This document shows, one piece after another, positions 17,670-26,301 of a DNA stretch of 64,000 nt (the stretch's first letter is position 1; every line of letters begins with the position of its first letter). Source of the stretch: Opitutia bacterium (GTDB lineage Bacteria > Verrucomicrobiota > Verrucomicrobiia > Opitutales > Opitutaceae); assembly GCA_016187945.1 (NCBI GenBank), contig JACPIT010000013.1, forward strand, positions 300,738 through 364,737. Reading direction: 5' to 3'. Under the pieces are notes generated by a model. That model was given only the letters and a program-made list of their open reading frames with translations, made no database searches and was not told where the DNA came from. A program made the translations under genes and the position numbers.

Positions 17670-18839
17670 TCAGGCGTGGCTGGGAAGGCCGGCCGCTTGC
17701 AGGGGCAGCTCGATGCTCACGAGGCAGCCTTCGGGGTTGCTGAGATCGTATTCGAGGCGGTGGGTCGGGCCGAACGCGCGTTCGAGGCGCGCGCGCGTCG
17801 CTTGCAGGCCGATGCCGTGGTTGTCGCGCTCGTCGGCTTTGCGGCCGCCCTCGGCGGGATCGTTGAACACCTCGAGGCGCAGCCGGTCCTCGCCCACGCG
17901 GCGCGCGGTCACGCGCACGCGACCGGGATTGCGGCGCTGCGCGATGCCGTGCTTCACGGCGTTCTCGACGAGCGGCTGAAGAATGAGCGTGGGCACGAGG
18001 GCGTTGAGGCAATCCTCGTCGGCGTCGAAGTCGGTGATGAGTTTCTCCTCGAAGCGCACTTTCTCCACCGAGAGGTAGCACTGCGCGTAGTCGAGCTCGC
18101 GCCAGAGTTCGATTTCCTGGCGGCCGCCGTTGGCCATGAGCTGGCGGAGGAGCTGGGAGAGGAGCGCGATGGCTTCGACGGCTTTCTTCGAGTCGCCTTC
18201 GCGCATGAGCGACGAGATGGCGTTGAGGGAATTGAAGAGGAAGTGCGGTTGCACCTGCTGCTTCAGCGCGGCGAGCTCGGCGCGGACGAGCTGCGTGTGC
18301 AGTTGCTCCTCGCGCAGCGTCGTCTGGACCTTGTGGTTGACGAGGTCGCGGACGTAGTCGGCGGTGACGACGATCCAGTAGATGTAGAAATCGATGAACG
18401 AACGCGCGCTGAGCATGCCCCAGATCGCGTCGACGCCGTAGTCTTCGACATGCCACCAGCCGAACGTCACGTTCAGCGCCCACAGGCGCACGATGTTGCA
18501 CCACGCGAGCAGCGTGAGCGCCGCGAGCACGTGCAACGCGCCGCGCAGGACGATGCTCTGGTGCCGCTCGTGCAGACGCTGGCGCAGCATGAACAGCGCC
18601 GGGGTGAGCAGCGCCCAAAGCCACGCACGATACATTTGCGCGACCCACAACACCACGTGCCCGCGCGGCGAGTCGGGCATGTGCGACAGACTGATGTAAG
18701 TCTGGAGCGACAGCAGGACGCCGACGGCGGTCCACACGCCGAAGATGAAAAGCCAGTTATGCCGTCGTGGTGCAGACACGGCGGTCGTAAACCCCGGGCG
18801 CACCGGGAAGGCAAGCCCCGGAACGGACGCGACAGGCAC
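17670..18839 (-). CDS. LytS-type sensor histidine kinase (His_kinase/HATPase)
   Basis: A 389-residue membrane kinase. About four hydrophobic helices occupy residues 25-170 (for example LFIFGVWTAVGVLLSLQTY and LLTPALFMLRQR). The phospho-acceptor box is QVQPHFLFNSLNAISSL, with the histidine typical of the YehU/LytS/His_kinase family (PF06580). The C-terminal ATPase has PTLILQPLVENAVKHGIAQ (N box) and NHGIGLQATRARLERAFG (G2 box). It lacks a recognisable ligand-binding domain. The GTG at 18839 gives the longest plausible protein; an internal start after residue 10 is possible because the first residues are not conserved. It pairs with the LytTR regulator immediately downstream. Confidence 0.92.
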   Translation of the reverse strand: MPVASVPGLAFPVRPGFTTAVSAPRRHNWLFIFGVWTAVGVLLSLQTYISLSHMPDSPRGHVVLWVAQMYRAWLWALLTPALFMLRQRLHERHQSIVLRGALHVLAALTLLAWCNIVRLWALNVTFGWWHVEDYGVDAIWGMLSARSFIDFYIYWIVVTADYVRDLVNHKVQTTLREEQLHTQLVRAELAALKQQVQPHFLFNSLNAISSLMREGDSKKAVEAIALLSQLLRQLMANGGRQEIELWRELDYAQCYLSVEKVRFEEKLITDFDADEDCLNALVPTLILQPLVENAVKHGIAQRRNPGRVRVTARRVGEDRLRLEVFNDPAEGGRKADERDNHGIGLQATRARLERAFGPTHRLEYDLSNPEGCLVSIELPLQAAGLPSHA

Positions 18840-18935
18840 GTCCGCCGCAAGCGCGGCGGACTTGGCCGGACTCGGGCCCGCGTTCGTCGTGGCTTTTTCC
18901 GTCTTCGTCGAAAAAACGACGCCGTGCCGCGGCGC

Positions 18936-20021
18936 TCAGTCGCCCCAGCAAATGCCGAGGGCGCGACCGCAGCGGATCAAGTCGCCGTCCGGCGGCACCG
19001 TCTTGAGCTTGCCGACGGCGTCGGCGATCGGGATCGAGATGATGTCGGGAGCGCGGGAGGCGACCATCTGGCCGTAGTTGCCCTCGTCGATGAGGTTCAC
19101 CGCGTGAGCGCCGAAGCGCGTGCAGAGCAGACGGTCGAACGTCGTGGGCACGCCGCCGCGCTGGAGGTGACCGAGCACGCAGTTGCGCGTCTCCTTGCCG
19201 GTGCGGCGACCGATCTCGTCGGCCAGGATCGCGCTGACGCCGCCGAGGCGGGCTTCGCGGTTCTTTTCCTCGGGACCGGCGTGCGTGACGAAGTCGCCGC
19301 CCTTGAGGCGGGCGCCCTCGGCCACGACGACCATCGTGAAGTGCTTACCCTCGGCCTCGCGCTCGACGATCTTGCGCACGATGCTTTCGTAGGTGAATTC
19401 GATCTCCGGGATGAGCACGACGCTCGCGCCGCCCGCGATGCCCGAGTGGGCCGCGATCCAGCCGGCGTAACGGCCCATCATTTCGACGACCATGACGCGA
19501 TTATGGCTCTGCGCGTGCGTGCGCAGGCGGTCGATCGCGTCGGTGGCGAACGACACCGCGGAGTCGAAGCCGAACGTCACGCTCGTGCCGTCGATGTCGT
19601 TGTCGATGGTCTTCGGCACGCCGACGATCGGGATGCCGGCGCCCATGCACTGGAGGCCGATGGAGAGCGAGCCGTCGCCGCCGACGACCACGAGCGCACG
19701 GAGGCCGAGCGCGTCGAAATTGCGTTTGGCCTCGGCCAGGACGGCAGGATCGATCTCGCGTTTTTCGCCGTGGCCGGCCTTGGCGACGAAGCGGCCCTTG
19801 TTGGACGTGCCGAGCACGGTGCCGCCGAGATAGAGGAGGCCGTCCATCTCCTGGTAATTCATCGGACGCGCCTGGACGGGCGAGAGGAGGCCGTCGAAGC
19901 CGCCGTAAATGCCGAGCGTTTCCCAGCCGCGACGGTCGGCGGCCTTCACGACGGCGTAGATCACGGCGTTCAATCCGGGGCAATCGCCGCCACCTGTAAC
20001 GATACCGATGCGTTCTTTCAT
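18936..20021 (-). CDS. pfkA: 6-phosphofructokinase
   Basis: A 361-residue phosphofructokinase that phosphorylates fructose 6-phosphate in glycolysis. The nucleotide loop is IVTGGGDCPGLNAVI; the phosphoryl-donor site is VVGGDGSLS (G117 in the position that is Gly in ATP enzymes and Asp in pyrophosphate enzymes); the active-site strand is VPKTIDNDIDGTSVTFGFDS, with K137 in the place where ATP-type enzymes usually have Gly. Other signatures are VVEMMGRYAGWIA and VLGHLQRGGVPTTFDRLL. The Gly/Lys combination is seen in mixed or long-chain ATP-PFK groups. The start at 20021 is the ATG of MKERIGIV; the frame continues to 20084 without homology. No operon partners are adjacent. Confidence 0.93.
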   Translation of the reverse strand: MKERIGIVTGGGDCPGLNAVIYAVVKAADRRGWETLGIYGGFDGLLSPVQARPMNYQEMDGLLYLGGTVLGTSNKGRFVAKAGHGEKREIDPAVLAEAKRNFDALGLRALVVVGGDGSLSIGLQCMGAGIPIVGVPKTIDNDIDGTSVTFGFDSAVSFATDAIDRLRTHAQSHNRVMVVEMMGRYAGWIAAHSGIAGGASVVLIPEIEFTYESIVRKIVEREAEGKHFTMVVVAEGARLKGGDFVTHAGPEEKNREARLGGVSAILADEIGRRTGKETRNCVLGHLQRGGVPTTFDRLLCTRFGAHAVNLIDEGNYGQMVASRAPDIISIPIADAVGKLKTVPPDGDLIRCGRALGICWGD

Positions 20022-20594
20022 GCGTGGTAGAGAGGTTGAAATGGATGAGAGGTGAGACCTGCGGGGGCAGGAAAGCGCATTCAATCCAGCCGTCCCCGCC
20101 GCTCAACCCCCAACTGTGTGCAAAGGTGCGCGCCGATGGGCGAAGTCTGCGCATCTGTTGCGCGCGCGCGGCGCCACGAGCGCCGAAAGCTCCTCGCCCC
20201 GCGGCGCTTGCAATTTTTTGTCGGGCTCGTTGGCGGTCGGCGCACCGCCGCCGCGTCTATTTTGCCCGTCCAACGATTCCGCGGAGGACGTGGGGGGAAA
20301 CGAACTCCCGCGAGGCCGATCCGCGGGACGAAAACCGTGAGCGGCTCTCAAACCGCACGGTCTGTCGGGCCGGCGCTTGTCGCCGAGCCGCGCGGCGCTC
20401 GAGAAGCGGCCCGCCGACAAGCGGCGGCCCTACAGCAACTGCATCACTCCGCCTCAGTGCGCTTTTTCTTTCGCCCTGTAGCAGCGGCCTATGACCGCCG
20501 AGGTGGAGCGCGTTGACCTCAACGCGCTCGTTTGTCGCCGTGCCTGCGGCAACAGGCAGCCTGCATGCACCACAATTTTCGTGAGCGGCTCGGC
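20022..20594. other. Gene-free region between the phosphofructokinase and M14 peptidase genes
   Basis: About 570 bases, GC-rich and rich in short inverted words. A half copy of family G (GGTGGAGCGCGTTGACCTCA) is at 20503-20530, and CGGCCTATGACCGCC precedes it. Near 20355-20430 there is a loose inverted repeat built on GGCGCTTGTCGCC and CCGACAAGCGGCGG. I checked for a tRNA near 20280-20370 and rejected it (see rejected list). No supported gene. Confidence 0.55.
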
Positions 20595-23267
20595 TCAGTG
20601 CGCGTGTGCCTCGTCTCCGCCGTCGCCCATCCCGGGCGGGCGGATGGCGCTGCCGTAGAAGATCGCGTTAAAGAACACGCGGTTGCCGCCATACCAGAAG
20701 CCGCGGAAGTTCGGATCGTCGGGCATCGCCACCACCGCGCCGCGACCGACCGCGAGCGCGACGAGCGCCGCGGTGTTCGCGAGCGCGGTCTGGTTCGCTT
20801 CGGAGATGAAACCGGATTGGAGCGGCTTCGCCGTGTAGACGGCGGGCGTTTCGTAGGGCGACTTCGCGGGTTTGAGGAAGATCGCGTTTTTCCGGAAGAA
20901 CGACACGCGCTCGTCGCTGAAGCCGTAGCCGAGCGGGTGCGTCGGATCGATCGAGGCCGCCACCACCGCGCCGGCGATCAACTTCTGCGCCTCGCGGTCA
21001 CCCGCGGAGGCATAGGCCTGGCGCGCGGCGCCGCCGCGCTCGTCGGCGGACGCGACTTGCTGATTGCGACCGCCGGTCGTGGGGGCGACGTCGGGCGCGC
21101 GACCGCCGGCGAACTCAAGGGCGGCGATCTCCTTCTTCACCGCCCAAGTCGCAGCGCGGCCCATCAGGACAAGCGTGCCCCCTTCGCGAACCCACCGCTT
21201 CAGGTTCGCGACAGTGGCGTCGCTCACCTCGTCGTCATAGCGGCCATCGGCGAACACGATCGTCGTGTAGCGCGCGAGATCGGCGCGGCCGAGTTGCGCC
21301 ACGTCGAGGAGCGTCGGCGTGAGGCCGACGCGTTGATCGAGCACGTGCCACGCCGCGCCGATGTCGTGTGGGTCCACGCCGCCGCCGCAAATCAGCGCGA
21401 CGCGCGGCGCGGGCAGCGTCACGAACGAGGCGCTGCCGAAATCCACACCCTTTGGCGTCAAGCCGGTGCTGCACGCGTAAACCGTGAGCGCGTCCTCCTT
21501 CACAATCGTGTCGATCACCGCGCGGATCGCGGCGGCGCGCTCGGGTTGCTGGCCGACCGGCACGAGAATCGCGCCGTAGCCGAACGCATGGCGCGCGCCG
21601 TCGGCGTCGATCGCTTCGAGCGGCGACGTGAGGCCTTTCACGCGCACCCCGGCCGCGTGGAACCGCTGCAGCGCGCGCGGGGCGAAGTAGCCGTTCCAGT
21701 TGAAAAGGTAGGCGTAGTTGCTGTGACCGCCGACCAGTTTGCCGGCGGGAAATTCCGGCGCGCCGATCGGCTCGCCGGCGGCGGGCGCGCGGTCGAGTTC
21801 GGCGTAAGGGAGATTGTAGGCGAACGGGAGCGTCCACGCCGAAACGTCGTAGAACACCGGGTCTTCGAACGTGGTGCGTTTCACGAACATCTCGGTGAGC
21901 AGACGGAATTGCGGCTGGTTCGTCAGCGCGACCCACGCCGCGCCGCGCTTGAAGGTGCGACCGTCGGCCGCGACGTCCTCGGCGAGCGGACGCACTTCGA
22001 TGTGGTGCTGCGCGAGCAGCGAAAGGAACGCCCACGCGCGCGCCGGATCGCCGTCGTCGCCGAAAACGTAGGCCTTCACCTTGCTCTTCGCGGCGAGCTC
22101 GGCGGTTTCGCGCGGGAAATCTTTTTGCAGGCCGAGCAGCTCCGTGCGAAGCGCGACAGACGCGTCGAGCGAGCTGAGCGACGAGAGCACGTGATTGCGA
22201 ATCGCGAAGGCGAACGTGAGCACGCCGTTCTCGCTCTCCTGCGCGTGGCCGCGCGCGCTGGCTTGCTCGAAGAGAATGCCGATCGTGCCGTGCAGGTCGG
22301 GATACGTGGAACCCTTGCCCGGGTAGAAATCGTCGAAGCCCTGCTCGCTGTAGTAGAAGATGCCTTTGCCATCGAGCGCGCGCTCGTGAAACGCGGCGAC
22401 CTTGGCGGTGAGCTCGAAAACCTTCGCGGGCGAGCTGGGGTTGTTGCGCGTCGGCACGCCGGGCTGGAAGAAGAACGTGCCGTTCGTGCCCATCTCGTGG
22501 TGGTCGGTGAGGAGGTTCGGTCGCCAGCGGTGAAACAGCGCGGCGCGCGCCTGCGCCTCGGGGTGCACGAGCGGGAGCCAGTCGCGGTTCGGGTCGAACC
22601 AGTAGTGGTTGAACCGGCCACGCGGCCACGCCTCGTTGTGCTCGCGGTCGAGCGGGTCAATCGAAGGCGCGCCGAGCGAGCGGTGTTGGTTGAACCACTG
22701 GGCGGCGCGATCGCCGCCGTCGGGATTGCGCTGCGCCTCGACGAGTACGACGGAGTGCTTGAGCAACTCGGCGACTTTCGCGTCCTGCGCGGCGGCGAGA
22801 TAGTAGACGACGAGCGGCATGGCGTTCACGCCGCTCGGCTCGTTGCCGTGGATGCTGTAACCGAGATCGACGACCACGGGCATCTGCGCGACGTCGAGCG
22901 CGGCGTTTTTCGCCGGATCGAAGAGCGCGAGGTGCTCGGCGCGGATCTGCTCGAGGCGCGCGTGGTTTTGCGGGGCGGTGATCGTGAGCAGGACGAGCGG
23001 CTTGCGCTCGGGAGTGTAGCCCATGATTTCGAACTTCACGCGCTCGGGCGCGGCGGCGGCTACGGCGCGGAGGTAGGCGGTGTTGAGTTCGCTGCGGAGG
23101 TGCCAATCGCCGACCTGGAAGCCGAAGAATTGCTCCGGCGTCGGCACCTTCGGGTCGTAGGTCGTGCCGGCGGGCAGGTAGAAATCGAGCGGCACGCCGG
23201 CGCGGAGCACCGGAGCGGTGAAACAGAACAACGCGAGCGCGAGGAGGAGCAGGCGGCGAAGCAACAT
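20595..23267 (-). CDS. Secreted M14-family zinc metallopeptidase
   Basis: An 890-residue exported peptidase. A signal peptide (MLLRRLLLLALALFCFTAPV) is followed by a carboxypeptidase A-like catalytic domain: the zinc motif DLGYSIHGNEPSGVNAM supplies H140 and E143, and a later TDHHEMGTNGTFFFQPG supplies the third zinc His. Substrate-binding Arg/Asn lie in VEAQRNPDGGDRAAQWF. The C-terminal half (about 400-890) has a Rossmann-like glutamine-amidotransferase-type layout (VALICGGGVDPHDIGAAW, YTTIVFADGRYDDEVSDA) as seen in large secreted M14 proteins. It likely trims extracellular peptides. The start at 23267 is set by the signal peptide; the frame continues to 24221 across the antisense of the cyclophilin gene, which was rejected. 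Divergent from the cyclophilin gene. Confidence 0.9.
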   Translation of the reverse strand: MLLRRLLLLALALFCFTAPVLRAGVPLDFYLPAGTTYDPKVPTPEQFFGFQVGDWHLRSELNTAYLRAVAAAAPERVKFEIMGYTPERKPLVLLTITAPQNHARLEQIRAEHLALFDPAKNAALDVAQMPVVVDLGYSIHGNEPSGVNAMPLVVYYLAAAQDAKVAELLKHSVVLVEAQRNPDGGDRAAQWFNQHRSLGAPSIDPLDREHNEAWPRGRFNHYWFDPNRDWLPLVHPEAQARAALFHRWRPNLLTDHHEMGTNGTFFFQPGVPTRNNPSSPAKVFELTAKVAAFHERALDGKGIFYYSEQGFDDFYPGKGSTYPDLHGTIGILFEQASARGHAQESENGVLTFAFAIRNHVLSSLSSLDASVALRTELLGLQKDFPRETAELAAKSKVKAYVFGDDGDPARAWAFLSLLAQHHIEVRPLAEDVAADGRTFKRGAAWVALTNQPQFRLLTEMFVKRTTFEDPVFYDVSAWTLPFAYNLPYAELDRAPAAGEPIGAPEFPAGKLVGGHSNYAYLFNWNGYFAPRALQRFHAAGVRVKGLTSPLEAIDADGARHAFGYGAILVPVGQQPERAAAIRAVIDTIVKEDALTVYACSTGLTPKGVDFGSASFVTLPAPRVALICGGGVDPHDIGAAWHVLDQRVGLTPTLLDVAQLGRADLARYTTIVFADGRYDDEVSDATVANLKRWVREGGTLVLMGRAATWAVKKEIAALEFAGGRAPDVAPTTGGRNQQVASADERGGAARQAYASAGDREAQKLIAGAVVAASIDPTHPLGYGFSDERVSFFRKNAIFLKPAKSPYETPAVYTAKPLQSGFISEANQTALANTAALVALAVGRGAVVAMPDDPNFRGFWYGGNRVFFNAIFYGSAIRPPGMGDGGDEAHAH

Positions 23268-23498
23268 GGCGGCTACGTTGCACGTCGCGGATTCTCGCGC
23301 CACTCGAAATCGATGAAGTGGAAATGCGTCGCGGGCGCTCCGCCGTAGCGGAAGCCGTGAGGCTTTCGCCCGCACGGCCCGGACAGGCCGCGCGAAATTC
23401 TGACGAATGGCGGAACCTCGCTGCGCTCGGACCCGCTGCTTCGCAATGCGCTGGCCAAACGGGCGGCGCTGCGTAGAACTCGCGCACCCTCCTCCACC
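23268..23498. promoter_or_regulatory. Divergent intergenic region with a family D palindrome
   Basis: The 231 bases separate the M14 peptidase (left) from the cyclophilin (right) and must contain both promoters. A family D REP unit occupies 23345-23370 (GTAGCGGAAGCCGTGAGGCT followed by TTCGCC), with a degenerate partner GCGAAATTCTGACGAATGGC downstream. No promoter hexamers are convincing in this GC-rich sequence. Confidence 0.5.
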
Positions 23499-24716
23499 AT
23501 GCGACGACTTCTGTTCGTGTTCGCTTGCGCCGCGCTCTCGCTCGGCGCGCAGGAAAAATCTCCGGCGGCGTCCGCCCACGCCACCGCCCACGCCACCGCA
23601 CCCGCCGCCCCGGACACCGCGCTCCCCGACGGCCTCTACGCGGAGTTCACGACGCCGCACGGCGCGTTCGTCGCCGAGCTGTTTTATCGGCAAACACCGA
23701 TGACCGTCGCGTCGTTCGTCGGCCGCGCCGAGACCGGCATCGCTGCGCGCGACGGCAAACCGTTTTTCTCCGGCCTGACCTGGTATCGCGTCGTGCCAAA
23801 CTTCGTCGTCCAAAGCGGAGATCCGATCCGCAGCGCGATGAAGCCCGAGGCGAAGTCGACCGACGCCGACGACGAGGCCGGCCACCCGTTCCCCTTCCCC
23901 GACGAGATCGTGCCCGGCCTGCACCACGACGCCGCCGGCGTGCTCTCGATGGCCAACGGCGGCCCCGACACGAACAGCAGCGAGTTCTTCATCACGCTGC
24001 GCGACACCGGCCGCCTGAATTACCTGCACAGCGTCTTCGGCCGCGTCGTCCGTGGCGTCGAGTTGCTGCCGCAGATCAAACAGGACGAGTCGTTCTCGGT
24101 CAAAATCCTCCGCGTCGGCGCGGCGGCGAAGGCGTTCAAGACCGACCAGATCGCATTCGCGCAGCTCGTCGACGCCGCGAAAAAATACTCCGCCGCCCGC
24201 GAGCCCGGCCCGGCGGCGCACTTCGACGATCCCGACAAGCTCCTACCGCAAGACGTGCCGCGTGCGCAAAACTTCAACTACAAGCTCGCCAACTTCGAGC
24301 GCTTCACCGGCCGGCGCATCGTCGCCCGCGTCTTCGCCAAATCGCCCAGCGCAGCCGAAGACGCGCAGCCTGGCGCCTACATGAGCGCGCTCGCCAAGAA
24401 ACTCGGCACCGACCGCGCCGGCGTGCTCGCCGTGTATTTCGCCGACGAGAAGGACTGGCGCATCTGGTTCGGCGACGAAGTCGTGAGCACGTTTCTCCGT
24501 CGCCCGGCGACCGCGGCCGACCTCGTGCCCGACGGCCCGCTCCACCAAGCGAAAATGGCCTTCATCGACGCCGCCGTGACCCGCGGCGACGCCGACTACG
24601 CCGCGCAGCAAAAAGCCGCGCCCGCCGATCACCAGCCGCCGCCCGCGCAGCACTTGAAACTTCAAGTCGACTGGATCGTCGACGGCCTGATCGACGTCCT
24701 CGAACCGAAAAAGTAG
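23499..24716 (+). CDS. Secreted cyclophilin-type peptidyl-prolyl isomerase with a C-terminal extra domain
   Basis: A 405-residue exported foldase. The signal peptide ends near LSLGAQ. A His/Ala-rich linker precedes the cyclophilin domain (about residues 45-210), with FFSGLTWYRVVPNFVVQSGD (active-site Arg and Phe), VLSMANGGPDTNSSEFFITL and LNYLHSVFGRVVRGVELL. The C-terminal 190 residues are not part of a standard cyclophilin; YMSALAKKLGTDRAGVLAVY and DWRIWFGDEVVSTFL resemble a TPM-type (Psb32/MOLO-1-like) fold by eye, a tentative call. The role is probably periplasmic protein folding. The stop codon TAG lies inside the GTAG of a family C palindrome immediately downstream. Confidence 0.88.
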   Translation: MRRLLFVFACAALSLGAQEKSPAASAHATAHATAPAAPDTALPDGLYAEFTTPHGAFVAELFYRQTPMTVASFVGRAETGIAARDGKPFFSGLTWYRVVPNFVVQSGDPIRSAMKPEAKSTDADDEAGHPFPFPDEIVPGLHHDAAGVLSMANGGPDTNSSEFFITLRDTGRLNYLHSVFGRVVRGVELLPQIKQDESFSVKILRVGAAAKAFKTDQIAFAQLVDAAKKYSAAREPGPAAHFDDPDKLLPQDVPRAQNFNYKLANFERFTGRRIVARVFAKSPSAAEDAQPGAYMSALAKKLGTDRAGVLAVYFADEKDWRIWFGDEVVSTFLRRPATAADLVPDGPLHQAKMAFIDAAVTRGDADYAAQQKAAPADHQPPPAQHLKLQVDWIVDGLIDVLEPKK

Positions 24717-24840
24717 GGCCGGTCTCCGACCGGCCAGGAAGGACGTCCGCCGTCGACCGCACTCTCGTCTCCCATCTCTCATCTCCCCCACACCATAACT
24801 AACCGCGTGCATCCTTGGGCCGGTTGAAAACCGGCCCTAC
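24713..24840. repeat. Palindromic repeat pair, family C, supplying a stop codon
   Basis: GTAGGGCCGGTCTCCGACCG begins at 24713, so the stop TAG of the cyclophilin gene is the TAG of this element. The partner GGGCCGGTTGAAAACCGGCC ends at CTAC, 24840, seventeen bases before the next gene. The spacer contains nothing recognisable. Confidence 0.9.
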
Positions 24841-24857
24841 TTCACGCACCGAACACC

Positions 24858-26198
24858 ATGCCTCCCGCGTCACTCCGTTTTCCTGCCCTTGCCCTCGCTC
24901 TCGTCGCCCCGCTCGCCGCTCTCGCCGGCGCGCCGGAGTTGCGCGACGCCGTCACCGCAAAAGTTGCCGCCGAATATCCGTCACTCGACGCGATCTACCG
25001 CGACCTGCACACGCACCCCGAGCTCTCGTTCGTCGAGAAGCGCACCGCCGACCTCCTCGCGCAGCAGCTCCGCGCCACCGGCTTCGAGGTCACCGAAGGC
25101 GTCGGCAACACCGGCGTCGTCGCCGTCCTGAAAAACGGCGCCGGCCCGACGCTGATGATCCGCTCCGACATGGACGCGCTGCCGATCAAGGAGCAAACCG
25201 GCCTGCCCTACGCGAGTCAGGTCACGATGGCCGACCTCGCCGGCAAAACGCAGCCCGCGATGCACGCGTGCGGTCACGACACGCACATCACCACGCTCAT
25301 TGGCACCGCGCGCACGATGGCCGCGTTGAAAGATCGCTGGTCCGGCACGCTCGTGCTCATCGGCCAGCCCGCTGAGGAAATCGGTGGCGGCGCCCGCGCG
25401 ATGTTGCAGGATGGACTGTTCACGAAATTCCCGCGACCGGACAACGTGATCGCGTTCCACGTCGGCGGCGATGCGCCCGCCGGCCAGATCGCGACGCTCG
25501 AAGGCCCGAGCTACGCCAATGTCGATTCGATCGACATCCTCGTGCGCGGCATCGGCGGCCACGGCGCGCGCCCGCACTCGACCCGCGACCCGATCGTCAT
25601 CGCCTCCGAAATCGTCCTCGCACTTCAGACGATCGTCAGCCGCGAGCTCAAGCCCGGCACGCCCGCTGTCGTCACCGTCGGCGCCATCCATGGCGGCACG
25701 AAGCGCAACATCATCCCCGCCGAAGTGCGGCTCGAGCTGACGCTGCGCAGTTACAGCGACGAAGTCGCGCAGCACCTGATCGCCGCCATCAAACGCATCG
25801 CGGAGAACACCGCCCGCGCCGCCGGTGTGCCGGACAATCTTTTGCCCATCGTCACCACCGCAGAAAAACGCACGCCCTTCGCCTACAACGACCCCGCGCT
25901 CACTCGCCGCCTCGCCGGCGTTTTCGCGCAATGGTTCCCCGCCGAGCAGCTCACGACCGGCGAAGCCGGCACCTACGGCGAGGACTTCGCCGAATACGGC
26001 CGCACGCAGCCGCGCGTGCCGATCTCGATTTTCTGGGTCGGCGGCAGCGACCCGAAGGTGCTCGCCGACGCCGCCGCCAAGGGCCAGCTCGCGCCGTCCA
26101 ACCACAGCGCGTTTTGGGCCCCGCTGCCCGAGCCCACGATCAAGACCGCCGTCACCGCGATGAGCGCCGCAGCGCTGGATTTACTCGGGAAGAAGTAG
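24858..26198 (+). CDS. Secreted M20-family amidohydrolase (peptidase M20D)
   Basis: A 446-residue exported metallohydrolase of the aminoacylase/IAA-amidohydrolase group, which removes acyl or amino groups from N-acyl amino acids or peptides. A signal peptide (cleavage after LAALAG) precedes IYRDLHTHPELSFVEKRTAD; the metal-binding site is MHACGHDTHITTLIGTA with GQPAEEIGGGARAML (paired glutamates); the dimerisation domain includes GIGGHGARPHSTRDPI; and RNIIPAEVRLELTLRSYSD is the family's conserved substrate loop. The last metal ligand is the His of SNHSAFWAPLPEP. It may work with the nearby secreted M14 peptidase on extracellular peptides (inference). The upstream palindrome leaves little promoter room, so it could be read through from the cyclophilin gene. 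Confidence 0.92.
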   Translation: MPPASLRFPALALALVAPLAALAGAPELRDAVTAKVAAEYPSLDAIYRDLHTHPELSFVEKRTADLLAQQLRATGFEVTEGVGNTGVVAVLKNGAGPTLMIRSDMDALPIKEQTGLPYASQVTMADLAGKTQPAMHACGHDTHITTLIGTARTMAALKDRWSGTLVLIGQPAEEIGGGARAMLQDGLFTKFPRPDNVIAFHVGGDAPAGQIATLEGPSYANVDSIDILVRGIGGHGARPHSTRDPIVIASEIVLALQTIVSRELKPGTPAVVTVGAIHGGTKRNIIPAEVRLELTLRSYSDEVAQHLIAAIKRIAENTARAAGVPDNLLPIVTTAEKRTPFAYNDPALTRRLAGVFAQWFPAEQLTTGEAGTYGEDFAEYGRTQPRVPISIFWVGGSDPKVLADAAAKGQLAPSNHSAFWAPLPEPTIKTAVTAMSAAALDLLGKK

Positions 26199-26301
26199 CG
26201 ATCTCGCGTCCGTGACGAGGCGGCGAAAGCCTCACGGCTTCCGCTACCACGCGTCGCGCGTCCTCCGCCTCGTAGCGGAAATCGTCAGATTTTCGCCGGT
26301 G
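26199..26301. repeat. Family D REP pair downstream of the RAYT gene
   Basis: Two facing units: GGCGAAAGCCTCACGGCTTC ending CCGCTAC (26221-26247) and GTAGCGGAAATCGTCAGATT ending TTCGCC (26272-26297). Together they form an inverted pair just 3' of the transposase gene. The region separates the convergent M20 and RAYT genes. Confidence 0.88.

Noticed and set aside
17418..20030. A long plus-strand open frame across the LytS and phosphofructokinase genes
   Set aside because: It is antisense to two clear genes and encodes Arg/His/Asp-rich sequence without homology.
20281..20370. A possible tRNA (Leu, Ser or Sec) because of the GCGGCTCTCAAACCGC loop and nearby GGGGGGAAACGAACTCCC
   Set aside because: The anticodon-like loop has eight bases, the T-arm lacks the standard TTCRA, and no acceptor arm pairs on either strand.
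20532..23348. A 938-codon plus-strand frame
   Set aside because: Antisense shadow of the M14 peptidase gene.
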